From Desulfotomaculum copahuensis (lineage in GTDB: Bacteria; Bacillota; Desulfotomaculia; Desulfotomaculales; Desulfovirgulaceae), in contig NZ_LYVF01000179.1 in NCBI RefSeq assembly GCF_001655685.1, positions 1 through 33,396 of the forward strand: a DNA stretch of 33,396 nt, read 5' to 3'. Each line of letters starts with the position of its first letter. Positions within the stretch are counted from its first letter, which is position 1. Shown piece after piece: positions 26,795 to 33,396 of the stretch. The notes under the pieces are model-generated. The model ran no database searches. It worked only from the letters and a program-made list of their open reading frames with translations, and was not told the DNA's origin. Both the position numbers and the translations under genes were made by a program.

Positions 26795-27895
26795 TCAGAG
26801 GGCGTGCTCCAGCCCGGCCTCCTTCAGTGCGGTGGTGAGCCGTTTTAATTCCCCGGCGCGCTCCTTGCTGCACACCAGCAGGCACTCCCCGTCGTCCACC
26901 ACCACCAGGTCCGCAATGCCCAGAGTGGCCACCAGCCGGCCGGGGACGTGGATGATGCTGTTGCTGGTTTCCAGGAACACACCCCGCGCCTCGATCACGT
27001 TGCCGTTGTCCTCCGTCTCCCGGCAGCGCTCCAGCGCCGGCCAGGAACCAACGTCGTCCCAGCCGAAGTCGCCGGGCAGCACCAGCACGTTGTCCGCCTT
27101 CTCCATGATCCCGTAGTCCACCGACACTTTGGGCAGGCGCGGGTAGATGCGGACCAGCTTTTTAATGTAGGAGATGTAGCCGGCCGTCACTCCCCCCGGC
27201 ATATCCGCCAGCGCGCGGCCGATTTCCGCCAGGCCGGCCGCCAGTTCCGGCAGATGCTCGTCAATCAACCGGCTGATTAGATCCGCCCGCCAGATGAACA
27301 TGCCGCTGTTCCACAAATAGCGGCCGCTGGCCAAAAAACGCCGGGCCGCCTCCGGGGCCGGCTTCTCGGTGAAGCGCTCGACCCGGCAGGCCGGCACGCC
27401 GCCGCATTCCGCCAGCGGCTCGCCCCGGCGGATATAGCCGTAGCCCGTATCCGGCCGGGTGGGGGTGATGCCCAGGGTGACCAGCCATTCCCCGCCGGCT
27501 GCGTGCGCCGCCGCGGAGCGCAGCACGGCCTGAAAACGCTGCACATCCGCTATGTAATGGTCGGCGGGCAGCACAACCATGATCCCCTCCGGGTCGCGAT
27601 GCCGCACGTGCACCGCGGCCAGCCCCACCGCCGCCGCCGTATCCCGGCCGCAGGGCTCGGCCACCACATTCTCGCGCGGGATTTCCGGGAGCTGCTCATA
27701 CACGGTTTCCAGATAGGCGTCTCCGGTGATCACCAGGATGTTTTCCGGCGGCATCAGTCCGGCCAGCCTGTCCACCGTCAGCTGAAGCATGGTGCGCTCC
27801 CCGACCAGGGACAGGAACTGCTTGGGCCGGTCCCTGCGGCTCAAGGGCCAGAAGCGCTGGCCCGTTCCACCGGCCATAATTGCGGCGAATAACAT
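26795..27895 (-). CDS. manC: Mannose-1-phosphate guanylyltransferase (single domain)
   Basis: Makes GDP-mannose from mannose-1-phosphate and GTP for polysaccharide synthesis. The signature GGTGQRFWPLSRRDRPKQF sits at residues 9-27, and LPADHYI, EKP and GYGYIRRG follow. The 366 residues cover only the nucleotidyltransferase and the short left-handed helix domain; the C-terminal isomerase domain of bifunctional ManC is missing. It is followed by murJ on the same strand. A VapBC-like pair lies immediately upstream in the opposite direction. Confidence 0.93.
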   Translation of the reverse strand: MLFAAIMAGGTGQRFWPLSRRDRPKQFLSLVGERTMLQLTVDRLAGLMPPENILVITGDAYLETVYEQLPEIPRENVVAEPCGRDTAAAVGLAAVHVRHRDPEGIMVVLPADHYIADVQRFQAVLRSAAAHAAGGEWLVTLGITPTRPDTGYGYIRRGEPLAECGGVPACRVERFTEKPAPEAARRFLASGRYLWNSGMFIWRADLISRLIDEHLPELAAGLAEIGRALADMPGGVTAGYISYIKKLVRIYPRLPKVSVDYGIMEKADNVLVLPGDFGWDDVGSWPALERCRETEDNGNVIEARGVFLETSNSIIHVPGRLVATLGIADLVVVDDGECLLVCSKERAGELKRLTTALKEAGLEHAL

Positions 27896-27939
27896 TTATT
27901 TCCCTCCCGGAATTAATTTTATCTTGTCTGACATGTTAT

Positions 27940-27950
27940 GATATGATATC
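27940..27950. promoter_or_regulatory. Short palindrome upstream of the VapB-like gene
   Basis: GATAT-G-ATATC, overlapping a TATGAT -10 candidate (27937-27942) for the antitoxin gene. Antitoxin autoregulation would fit. The match is short. Confidence 0.35.
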
Positions 27951-27971
27951 TTTTGATTGAGGTGATAAAAC

Positions 27972-28259
27972 ATGTCCGGATCCGAACTCAAAGAGCTTGA
28001 AAAATATGGGCGCATAACTTTATATGCCGCTCAAAAAGAGCGCAAAGAATTGCTTAAAAAACTATTAAAATGTACTAACGCAAATAACCTTTCAGAAGCA
28101 GTTTTTCAGGCATTGTCATTTTACGTAGAGCTAGCTGACAAAAAGTTTAAAAATAATCTCTTGACCCGTTCAAAAGGCATGTGGGCTGATAACCCGGAAA
28201 TCGATCAGGCATTGAACGAACTTGCACAAGGGTGGGAAGAATGGCGGAACAAGTCTTGA
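27972..28259 (+). CDS. Antitoxin of a VapBC-like module (ribbon-helix-helix type)
   Basis: A 95-residue protein with a probable ribbon-helix-helix N-terminus (strand GRITLYAAQ, helix ERKELLKKLLK, helix NLSEAVFQALSFYVEL) and a charged, W-containing tail, as expected of an antitoxin that wraps its toxin. It overlaps the PIN toxin by 19 nt in a different frame, which supports coupling. GAGGTG lies 7 nt before the ATG. I do not recognise the exact antitoxin family; the call rests on layout and fold pattern. It is clearly more A/T-rich than its neighbours. Confidence 0.78.
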   Translation: MSGSELKELEKYGRITLYAAQKERKELLKKLLKCTNANNLSEAVFQALSFYVELADKKFKNNLLTRSKGMWADNPEIDQALNELAQGWEEWRNKS

Positions 28260-28633
28260 TCGATAGCACAGTAATCATTAGTCATTTACGAACCAGGAGC
28301 AAATCAGAAACACTTTTCGAACGAACCCTGAAAAAAATCGAAAAATGTTATATTTCAGCAATCACTGCCTGGGAAATTGAGTACGGGGCAGTAAGAGCAA
28401 AACGGACAACTGATCTGGACAATATTCTACCCCTGGTGGAAGTAATACCTTTTGGCCTGGCGGAGGCTCAGATGGCGGCAATTATTTACGCCGATCTGAA
28501 ATCACGCAATCAGACTATTGACATCAAGGACGTATATATTGCCGGAACATGTTTGGTTCACAGGCTGCCTCTGGTTACTGAAAACCGGGAACATTTCCGG
28601 CGTGTGGACGGCCTGGCTTTGGCCGGATTATAA
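28241..28633 (+). CDS. vapC: PIN-domain toxin, VapC-like endoribonuclease
   Basis: PIN toxins cut RNA, often tRNA or rRNA, in a Mg-dependent way. The 130-residue protein has the acidic set D8 (VLIDSTVII), E45 (TAWEIE), D97 (DVYIAG) and N115 in LVTENREHF, where many relatives have an Asp or Asn. The ATG at 28241, with AAGGGTGGGAAGA before it, was preferred over an ATG three codons upstream. Its stop overlaps the stop of the convergent sugar transferase within TTATAA. Confidence 0.88.
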   Translation: MAEQVLIDSTVIISHLRTRSKSETLFERTLKKIEKCYISAITAWEIEYGAVRAKRTTDLDNILPLVEVIPFGLAEAQMAAIIYADLKSRNQTIDIKDVYIAGTCLVHRLPLVTENREHFRRVDGLALAGL

Positions 28634-30058
28634 TTTACCGGCTTCCTTTCCCGCCGCTGCTTCCCGGCTGCCGTTGACCAGCGCATGGATGGCCGCCCGC
28701 CTGACCGGGTCCGTGCCGTTGCTGTAGCCCCGGGCCGCTTCGCCCCCCAGGGCGACGGGAATGGTCTGCAGCAAAATTTTCAGATCCAGCAGCAGGGAGT
28801 AGTTCCTGATATAATAAAGATCATAGCGCAGCTTGTCCGCCGGCGCGGTGGTGTACTTGCCGGAAACCTGGGCCAGACCGGTCAGGCCCGGTTTGACCAG
28901 GTGGCGGTAGCGGTAGTCCGGGATCTCGCTCATGAACTGCGCAACGAAGACGGGACGTTCCGGCCGCGGGCCGACAATGCTCATATCTCCCCTGAACACG
29001 TTGAACAACTGGGGCAGCTCGTCCAGCCGGGTGGCGCGCAAAAAGCGGCCGGCCGGCGTGATGCGCGGATCGTCCGCCTCCGCCAGCACCGGGCCGGAGA
29101 GCTTTTCGGCGCCCTCCACCATAGTGCGGAATTTATACAGCCGGAAAGGCCGCCCGGCCAAGCCGGCGCGCTCTTGTATGTACAAAACCGGCCCCGGGGA
29201 AGTAAAGCGCACCGCCAGGGCGCAGACCAGCATCACCGGCGAAAGCAGGATCAGCCCCAGACCAGCCAGCGCCACATCCACCACCCGTTTGACCATGCGC
29301 TGCGGCCAGGTCAGCCGGATGTCCTGCACTTCCACCACCGGCAGGTCGTCCAACTGGGTCAGCCCGGCCCGGCTGAGCATGATGTCGTACAGGTCCGGCA
29401 CCAGAAAAACCTCCCGCCTGGCTTTAAGACAGGCGTTCAAGATATCCGCCTTGTCCCCCCGGGCCAGGGACGGCACCACCAGTACCGCGTCCACCTCGCG
29501 CAGCCGGCCGGGCAGTTCCGCCAACCGCTCCGGCGGCAGGACGCAGTGCACCCGGAACCAGCCCCGCGGCAGATCCAGCACCTTGCCCAGAATCTCCGCC
29601 GCTTCCTCCGGCGGCCCCACCACCAGCAGTTCCCGCCGGCCGAAAAACCAGCGGTGAACATGCCAGTAAAGATAGCGCCAGGTGCAGACCAGCACCCCCT
29701 GCAAAGGCATGGCCAGCACCAGCACACTGCGGGGGAAGGCGAAACCGCGCAGCCAGAAGGTCAGCGCCATGGTGGCCGCCATCACGCCCAGAATGCCGGT
29801 CACGGCCGCCCGCAGCACCGGCATCAGTCCGTTGTACTGATAGCGGTAAAGGCCCAGGCCGGCGAAAAAAAGCAGCGCGGCCAGCCCGGTCCAGGGCAGC
29901 ACACGCAAAAAGGCGTGCCAGTTGGCGGCCGGGATGTGCCCGCCGAAGCGCAGCACAAAGGACAGATAAAAGCCGCCCAGCACCATGAGCAAATCGCCGG
30001 GCGCCAGCAGCCAGAAGAACAGTGATTTAAGAAAACGCGATCTGATTTTCACAGGCAT
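28628..30058 (-). CDS. Polyprenyl-phosphate hexose-1-phosphate transferase
   Basis: Starts surface polysaccharide by loading a sugar phosphate onto undecaprenyl phosphate. Four to five helices (about 10-130) are followed by a CoA-binding-like domain (about 140-260), another helix and the catalytic domain (PF02397 type). The latter shows KRVVDVALAGLGLILLSPVM, YKFRTM, LRATRLDELPQLFNVFRGDMSIVGPRPE and PGLTGLAQVSG. This is the PNPT/WbaP-like, large type at 476 residues. The start at 30058 is one nucleotide after the stop of the binding-protein gene, so translation is probably coupled. Confidence 0.93.
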   Translation of the reverse strand: MPVKIRSRFLKSLFFWLLAPGDLLMVLGGFYLSFVLRFGGHIPAANWHAFLRVLPWTGLAALLFFAGLGLYRYQYNGLMPVLRAAVTGILGVMAATMALTFWLRGFAFPRSVLVLAMPLQGVLVCTWRYLYWHVHRWFFGRRELLVVGPPEEAAEILGKVLDLPRGWFRVHCVLPPERLAELPGRLREVDAVLVVPSLARGDKADILNACLKARREVFLVPDLYDIMLSRAGLTQLDDLPVVEVQDIRLTWPQRMVKRVVDVALAGLGLILLSPVMLVCALAVRFTSPGPVLYIQERAGLAGRPFRLYKFRTMVEGAEKLSGPVLAEADDPRITPAGRFLRATRLDELPQLFNVFRGDMSIVGPRPERPVFVAQFMSEIPDYRYRHLVKPGLTGLAQVSGKYTTAPADKLRYDLYYIRNYSLLLDLKILLQTIPVALGGEAARGYSNGTDPVRRAAIHALVNGSREAAAGKEAGKL

Positions 30059-30059
30059 A

Positions 30060-30920
30060 TCATATCCTTGGCCCGGCCCGTCTGGCCGCCGGTTCCCCCG
30101 GCAGAAAAGCCGGCGGCGCCTGACCGAACCACTTTTTGTAAATGGCGGCAAAACGGCCGTCATTCTTCAGTGTTTTCAATGCACTGTCAACCCTGTCCAG
30201 CATCCCCGGCTTCCCCCGCGACACGGCGATGCCGTAAAGCTTTTCCGCCCGCAGGCCGCCGGTCATTTTGACACCGGACACGCCCTGTGCAAGCAGGTAG
30301 GCGTTGACCGGATAGTCGTTCACCACCGCATCCACATCGCCCTGCTTCAAAGCCTTTAATGCTTCATTGGCGTCGTCATAAGCGGTCACTTTCGCCCCGG
30401 GAATGGTGTACGCCAGTTCCGCCCCGGCGGTGGCTATCTGCACGCCGAGCCGTTTGTTTTTCAAATCATCCCAGCCCTTGACGGCGCTGTTTTTGGCCGG
30501 TGTCAAAATGCTCAGGCCGGTACCGAAATAAGGCAGGGAAAAATCAACCTTTTGCCCGGACCGGCCGGCCACGGGAATCGCCGAGATGGCCATGTCCACA
30601 GTGGAGCCATCCAGCGCGGGCATGATCTCGTTATATTTCATCTCGCGAAATTCTACATGCCAGTTGTTCACTTCGGCAACGGCCCGCATCAGGTCGATGT
30701 CAAAACCGGTGTACTTGCCGCCGCTTTTGAACTCAAACGGAACGTCGGCCGGATCCGTGGCCACCAGGACCTGCGTCTGACCGGGCAGCGGCTTGTCCGC
30801 CGCCGGACCGGCCGCGCCGGGATTGTGCCGCGCACCGGAGCCGCACCCGGCCGCCGCCAGTGCGACCAGCAAAAGCAAAAGAGCGGTAAAAATATGTATT
30901 GTTTTGTTTTTCAAGCGCAT
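30060..30920 (-). CDS. Amino-acid-type ABC substrate-binding lipoprotein
   Basis: A family 3 periplasmic-binding-type protein. The lipobox LAAAGC makes C26 the lipidated residue, so it sits on the outer face of the membrane. The two-lobe fold is indicated by FEFKSGGKYTGFDIDLMRAVAEV, LDGSTVDMAISAIPVAGRS, DFSLPYF and YGIAVSRG. Ligand is probably a polar amino acid. The start is uncertain: the ATG at 30920 is very close to GGAGG, whereas a TTG at 30914 has 8 nt. No permease or ATPase gene is adjacent; instead a sugar transferase gene is coupled to it. Confidence 0.9.
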   Translation of the reverse strand: MRLKNKTIHIFTALLLLLVALAAAGCGSGARHNPGAAGPAADKPLPGQTQVLVATDPADVPFEFKSGGKYTGFDIDLMRAVAEVNNWHVEFREMKYNEIMPALDGSTVDMAISAIPVAGRSGQKVDFSLPYFGTGLSILTPAKNSAVKGWDDLKNKRLGVQIATAGAELAYTIPGAKVTAYDDANEALKALKQGDVDAVVNDYPVNAYLLAQGVSGVKMTGGLRAEKLYGIAVSRGKPGMLDRVDSALKTLKNDGRFAAIYKKWFGQAPPAFLPGEPAARRAGPRI

Positions 30921-30951
30921 CCCCTCCACCGGACACCTGCATTCCGGTTAC

Positions 30952-30957
30952 ATTATA
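30952..30957 (-). promoter_or_regulatory. Extended -10 promoter of the binding-protein operon
   Basis: TGATATAAT on the minus strand, a perfect -10 with the TGn extension, 32 nt before the ATG at 30920. The -35 is weak, as is usual for extended -10 promoters. Confidence 0.6.
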
Positions 30958-31071
30958 TCATAAAGGGCAAAAAAATTGGCGCCGTTTGTCCGGCCGCCGG
31001 GTTGTAATTTTCAACCAGCTTCTGTTTTAATCCACCCGTGTTGTGAACGATGACTTGCTTGTTGTCACTGG

Positions 31072-31085
31072 ATATGGTACCATAT
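31072..31085. promoter_or_regulatory. Putative HicB operator
   Basis: A perfect 14-bp palindrome ATATGGTACCATAT, 16 nt before the hicA ATG. Such a site fits binding by the ribbon-helix-helix dimer of HicB. The promoter itself is unclear (TTGCTT-17-TACCAT is possible). Confidence 0.55.
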
Positions 31086-31101
31086 TCGCAAGGTGATGCC
31101 A

Positions 31102-31347
31102 ATGGGTAAACTGGAAAAGCTTTTACAAAAAATAATTAATAATCCCAACCATGTTAAATTCGAAGAACTGGATAAAATATTAACTCGATCAGGATTTAAA
31201 AGAAGACAACCGCGAAAAGGTTCAAGCCATTATGTTTACAAAAAGGGCGACAGAATTCTAACCGTCCCTTTCCATGAGCCTCATATTAAGGCCCATTACG
31301 TTAAAGAAGCCATATTGGCCCTTGAAGGAGTGATGGATGATGAGTAA
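31102..31347 (+). CDS. hicA: HicA mRNA-interferase toxin
   Basis: HicA toxins cleave mRNA and use a small dsRNA-binding fold with a key histidine. The 81-residue protein has this pattern: ELDKILTRSGFKRRQPRKGSSHYVYKKG with H43, then LTVPFHEPHIKAHYVKEAILA. I chose the ATG at 31102 with AAGGTG 6 nt before; GTG and ATG codons 2-3 codons upstream are inside that site. It overlaps hicB by 11 nt. Toxin-first order is typical for HicAB. Confidence 0.9.
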   Translation: MGKLEKLLQKIINNPNHVKFEELDKILTRSGFKRRQPRKGSSHYVYKKGDRILTVPFHEPHIKAHYVKEAILALEGVMDDE

Positions 31348-31702
31348 AAAAGACCTTCAGTATTACCTTGCCTTACCTTACCGGATGGCCATTACCCCCG
31401 CGGAAGAAGGAGGTTACGTGGTTTCAATTCCAGCCCTCACCGGATGTATCAGCCAGGGGGAGACCGTGGAGGAAGCAATAAAAATGATTGAGGACGCGAA
31501 AAAATGTTGGCTCGAAGTTGCCCTGGCGGAAGGCATTCCCATTCCCGAACCAACGGATGAAGAATACTCAGGTAAATTTAATGTACGGGTTCCCAAATCA
31601 CTCCACCGCATTCTTGTTGAGAAGGCAAAGGAAGAGAATGTGAGCCTTAACCAGTATATCAACTATCAGCTATCCCGTGGAGTTGGTTACAAGACGCATT
31701 AA
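31337..31702 (+). CDS. hicB: HicB antitoxin with ribbon-helix-helix tail
   Basis: HicB neutralises HicA and represses the operon. The first part (about 15-75) is the degenerate RNase H-like HicB fold, seen in AITPAEEGGYVVSIPALTGCISQGETVEEAI. The C-terminal 40 residues, GKFNVRVPKSLHRILVEKAKEENVSLNQYINYQL, form a ribbon-helix-helix DNA-binding domain. AAGGAG lies 6 nt before the first ATG; the second ATG is equally possible. Confidence 0.92.
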   Translation: MMSKKDLQYYLALPYRMAITPAEEGGYVVSIPALTGCISQGETVEEAIKMIEDAKKCWLEVALAEGIPIPEPTDEEYSGKFNVRVPKSLHRILVEKAKEENVSLNQYINYQLSRGVGYKTH

Positions 31703-31738
31703 AAACAAACCATGCAATGTAACGCTATGCTAAAAAAC

Positions 31739-31768
31739 TTGACCGGCCGGCCAACCGGCTGGTACAAT
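31739..31768 (+). promoter_or_regulatory. Sigma-A promoter of mntA-hepT
   Basis: TTGACC (31739-31744), 18 bp, then TACAAT (31763-31768), 33 nt before the mntA ATG. The spacer contains GGCCGGCC and CCGG repeats. Confidence 0.72.
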
Positions 31769-31801
31769 AAGGAAAACGCACCGCAAGGGGTTGCCGGACA
31801 T

Positions 31802-32215
31802 ATGCAGCCTGAACTGAACATAAACGCCGTTGTTGAATACCTGAAAGAACAAACCGATCTGGCGGCGGCCTATCTTTTCGGCTCATTTGCCCGCAGCCGG
31901 GCCAGGCGGAACAGCGACGTGGACATCGCCATCCTTTTCAGTCAGCCGGACGGGGACAAATTCGCCCGTTTCGAACGGCGCCTGGATCTGGAAATAGCGC
32001 TGGAGAAAGTTGTACGCCGCCCGGTGCAGGTGGTAGATCTGGAAACCGCTTCGCCAGTCCTGCAACGTCAGGTGCGCAAGTACGGCATTCTTTTGCTGGA
32101 AAAGGATCACCGGCGGCGGGTGGAATTTGATGTCCGCTCCCGGCGTCATTATTTTGACATGCAGCGGGTTTACCGGCTGCGCAATGAGGCCATCTTAAAA
32201 ACGCTGGGGGATTAG
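31802..32215 (+). CDS. mntA: MntA-type nucleotidyltransferase antitoxin
   Basis: A minimal nucleotidyltransferase that in studied type VII systems blocks HepT by adding AMP to it. The 137-residue protein has the MNT motif GSFARSRARRNSDVDIAI at 27-44, with metal-binding D39 and D41. I preferred the ATG at 31802 over the open frame from 31712, whose first 30 residues look non-coding and overlap the promoter. The distance to AAGGGG is rather long (11 nt). It is followed by hepT after 4 nt. Confidence 0.92.
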   Translation: MQPELNINAVVEYLKEQTDLAAAYLFGSFARSRARRNSDVDIAILFSQPDGDKFARFERRLDLEIALEKVVRRPVQVVDLETASPVLQRQVRKYGILLLEKDHRRRVEFDVRSRRHYFDMQRVYRLRNEAILKTLGD

Positions 32216-32219
32216 CGTC

Positions 32220-32636
32220 ATGGTGGACAGGGAACTGTTAATGGAAAAAACCAAACTGCTCAATGAATATATCAACGACCTGGAGGAGAAAAAAAACATC
32301 ACTCTGGACGACCTGAAAAACGACAAGGTGCTCCGGCGGTATATTGAGCGCACCCTGCATCTGGCCGTGGAAGCCTGCCTGGATACCGGCAACCACCTGG
32401 TCGCGGATCTGGCCCTGCGTGAACCGGAAGATTATAAAGACATCATGACCGTACTGGCGGAAGCGGGCCACCTGCCGAAAAACAAACTGGCCCGGTTCAA
32501 GAAAATGGCCCAGTTCCGCAATGTGATCGTGCACGATTATGCCCGCCTTGATCCGGAAATCCTGCTCGGCATTTTGCAAAAAAACCTGGCTGACCTGCGT
32601 CTATTTGCCGCCATGATCCGGGATAAGTTTTTGTAA
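32220..32636 (+). CDS. hepT: HepT ribonuclease toxin (HEPN, DUF86)
   Basis: HepT is an HEPN-fold toxin RNase. The 138-residue helical protein carries the catalytic RxxxxHxY motif as RNVIVHDY: R100, H105 and Y107. The tyrosine is the AMPylation site in characterised homologues, so this toxin should be controllable by its MntA partner. Length and gene order (mntA then hepT) are standard. Confidence 0.94.
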   Translation: MVDRELLMEKTKLLNEYINDLEEKKNITLDDLKNDKVLRRYIERTLHLAVEACLDTGNHLVADLALREPEDYKDIMTVLAEAGHLPKNKLARFKKMAQFRNVIVHDYARLDPEILLGILQKNLADLRLFAAMIRDKFL

Positions 32637-32640
32637 TTTA

Positions 32641-32805
32641 AGGGAGTGTAAATTATTTTGTGTAAATGGATATTTCCGGAAAATGCGCAAATCAAAAGGC
32701 CGCAAGAAGGTTACTGATTATCTGACAATTTTGTGCCCTGGCTTTTCGTTACCCGGCAACACGATCACTTCCTGATAACATTATTCACATTGGTCAGCAC
32801 GCAAC
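32641..32805. mobile_element. Possible IS256-family terminal inverted repeat remnant
   Basis: The stretch starting GGGAGTGTAAATTATTTTG (32642-32660) and continuing TGTAAATGG resembles the outer ends of IS256-family elements in related Firmicutes as I remember them. No transposase and no second end are visible in the window. The remaining bases to 32805 show no gene. Confidence 0.35.
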
Positions 32806-33375
32806 TCACCTCACGGCACTGTCGACCACGGACACCGCCTCTTCCAGCGTGTCTACGGTATAAATTTTATTGATTATCCTGTCCAGTGTCTCTACTTTAC
32901 CGACCCCCCGGACCCGCCCCTGCAGGCCACGCGAGTCGCCCCCGAACCTGGCCTCCAGGTATTTGCATATCGCATCCTGGGCCATTATAACTTTGCCCTT
33001 AGCCTCACCTTCGGCCATGGCGCCGGCTATCATGGACAACTCGTCCTTCATGGCCTTCTCCCGCAGTTCGTACATCCGGCGCTCTCGCTTGTTGCGCATG
33101 AATGCCTGTTCGATCGTCAGTGCCTTTCTGATGCCTGGGTTATCCACAGCGATCGCCTCCATTTCTTTCCCCTGAAGGTTGCTCAGGTACATCATCCAAG
33201 CCTCAATGGCATCCTTGGGCCTACGCTTTAGGCCCTTCACCTTCTCTAACTCCAGGAAATGGATCTCAAGGTCCTCGTTCAACAGTTCTCCCGTATCGTC
33301 TTCCCGGACGTGGAATATGCGGTGGTAGCGCTTTTCGTCCTTGAACCACCTGAAGCCCAGGATGTTGATTGTCAC
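32806..33375 (-). pseudogene. 5'-truncated Rpn/PD-(D/E)XK nuclease family protein
   Basis: The 189 readable residues match the middle and C-terminal part of the Rpn/TIGR01784 family of putative transposase-like nucleases: TINILGFRWFKDEKRYHRIFHVRED, EIHFLELEKV, the WMMYLSNLQG region and a helical tail with AEGEAKGK. Full members are about 300 residues and carry the nuclease core before this point. Here the frame is closed by a TAG seven codons... just upstream of the GTG at 33375, so the catalytic half is missing from this frame. It could be an inactive fragment, or a later frame may continue beyond the window edge. Confidence 0.6.
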
Positions 33376-33396
33376 AGTCTAGTTAGCAGTTGACTG

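Noticed and set aside
31712-31801. N-terminal extension of MntA by 30 codons
   Set aside because: It would start before the predicted promoter's -35, and its residues are not conserved in the family.
1-33396. tRNA, rRNA genes or CRISPR arrays
   Set aside because: No cloverleaf with a GTTCGA-type arm, no rRNA segment and no regularly spaced repeats were recognised by eye.

Overview
The window is a GC-rich stretch of bacterial chromosome that reads as a Gram-positive Firmicute, most like the Desulfotomaculum/Pelotomaculum group; that placement is an inference. It rests on the Bacillus-type PurF (propeptide plus four Fe-S cysteines), class I PurE, a YerC/HisR-type TrpR relative, an SLH surface protein, a ykkC-class riboswitch on the purine operon, strong AAGGAGG-type ribosome binding sites and consensus sigma-A promoters. 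No rRNA, tRNA or CRISPR array was seen.

Layout. (1) 1-1851, minus strand: hisD, running off the left edge, with its own promoter, behind a yerC/hisR regulator gene; related palindromes lie in front of both genes and look like HisR operators. (2) 2226-14306, minus strand: a purine operon read in the order NCS2 purine permease, purE, purB, purC, purF, purM, purN, purH, purD. It starts at a near-perfect promoter (14278-14306) and has a long leader holding a ykkC-family, probably PRPP-sensing, riboswitch and a large terminator. purK and purS/Q/L are absent, so FGAM synthetase must lie elsewhere. (3) 14454-17775: a solitary Fic gene on the plus strand, then guaA and hpt on the minus strand, so purine uptake, de novo synthesis, GMP formation and salvage lie together. 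(4) 18099-21610: a membrane-anchored protein of unknown function (minus), then mazG and a DUF1015 protein (plus) ending at a strong terminator. (5) 21892-30920, minus strand: a surface and polysaccharide region with an SLH protein, a beta-propeller protein, a MurJ-type flippase, a GDP-mannose pyrophosphorylase and a polyprenyl-phosphate sugar transferase translationally coupled to an amino-acid-type binding lipoprotein. (6) 27972-28633 and 31102-32636, plus strand: three different toxin-antitoxin modules (VapBC-like, HicAB, MntA/HepT), less GC-rich than their surroundings (clearest for VapBC and HicAB), followed by a possible IS256-family end and a 5'-truncated Rpn/PD-(D/E)XK gene. This right end looks like an accessory region.

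The strongest finding is the riboswitch leader of the purine operon. Its conserved ykkC core overlaps the 5' arm of a long terminator hairpin, which suggests transcription is allowed when PRPP is plentiful. About 150 nt of structured leader upstream of the aptamer are unexplained. Also notable are the three related HisR-like palindromes, a near-perfect 22-bp palindrome just after purC, a perfect 20-bp hairpin in a divergent promoter region, and a DUF1015 protein carrying two low-complexity in-frame inserts.
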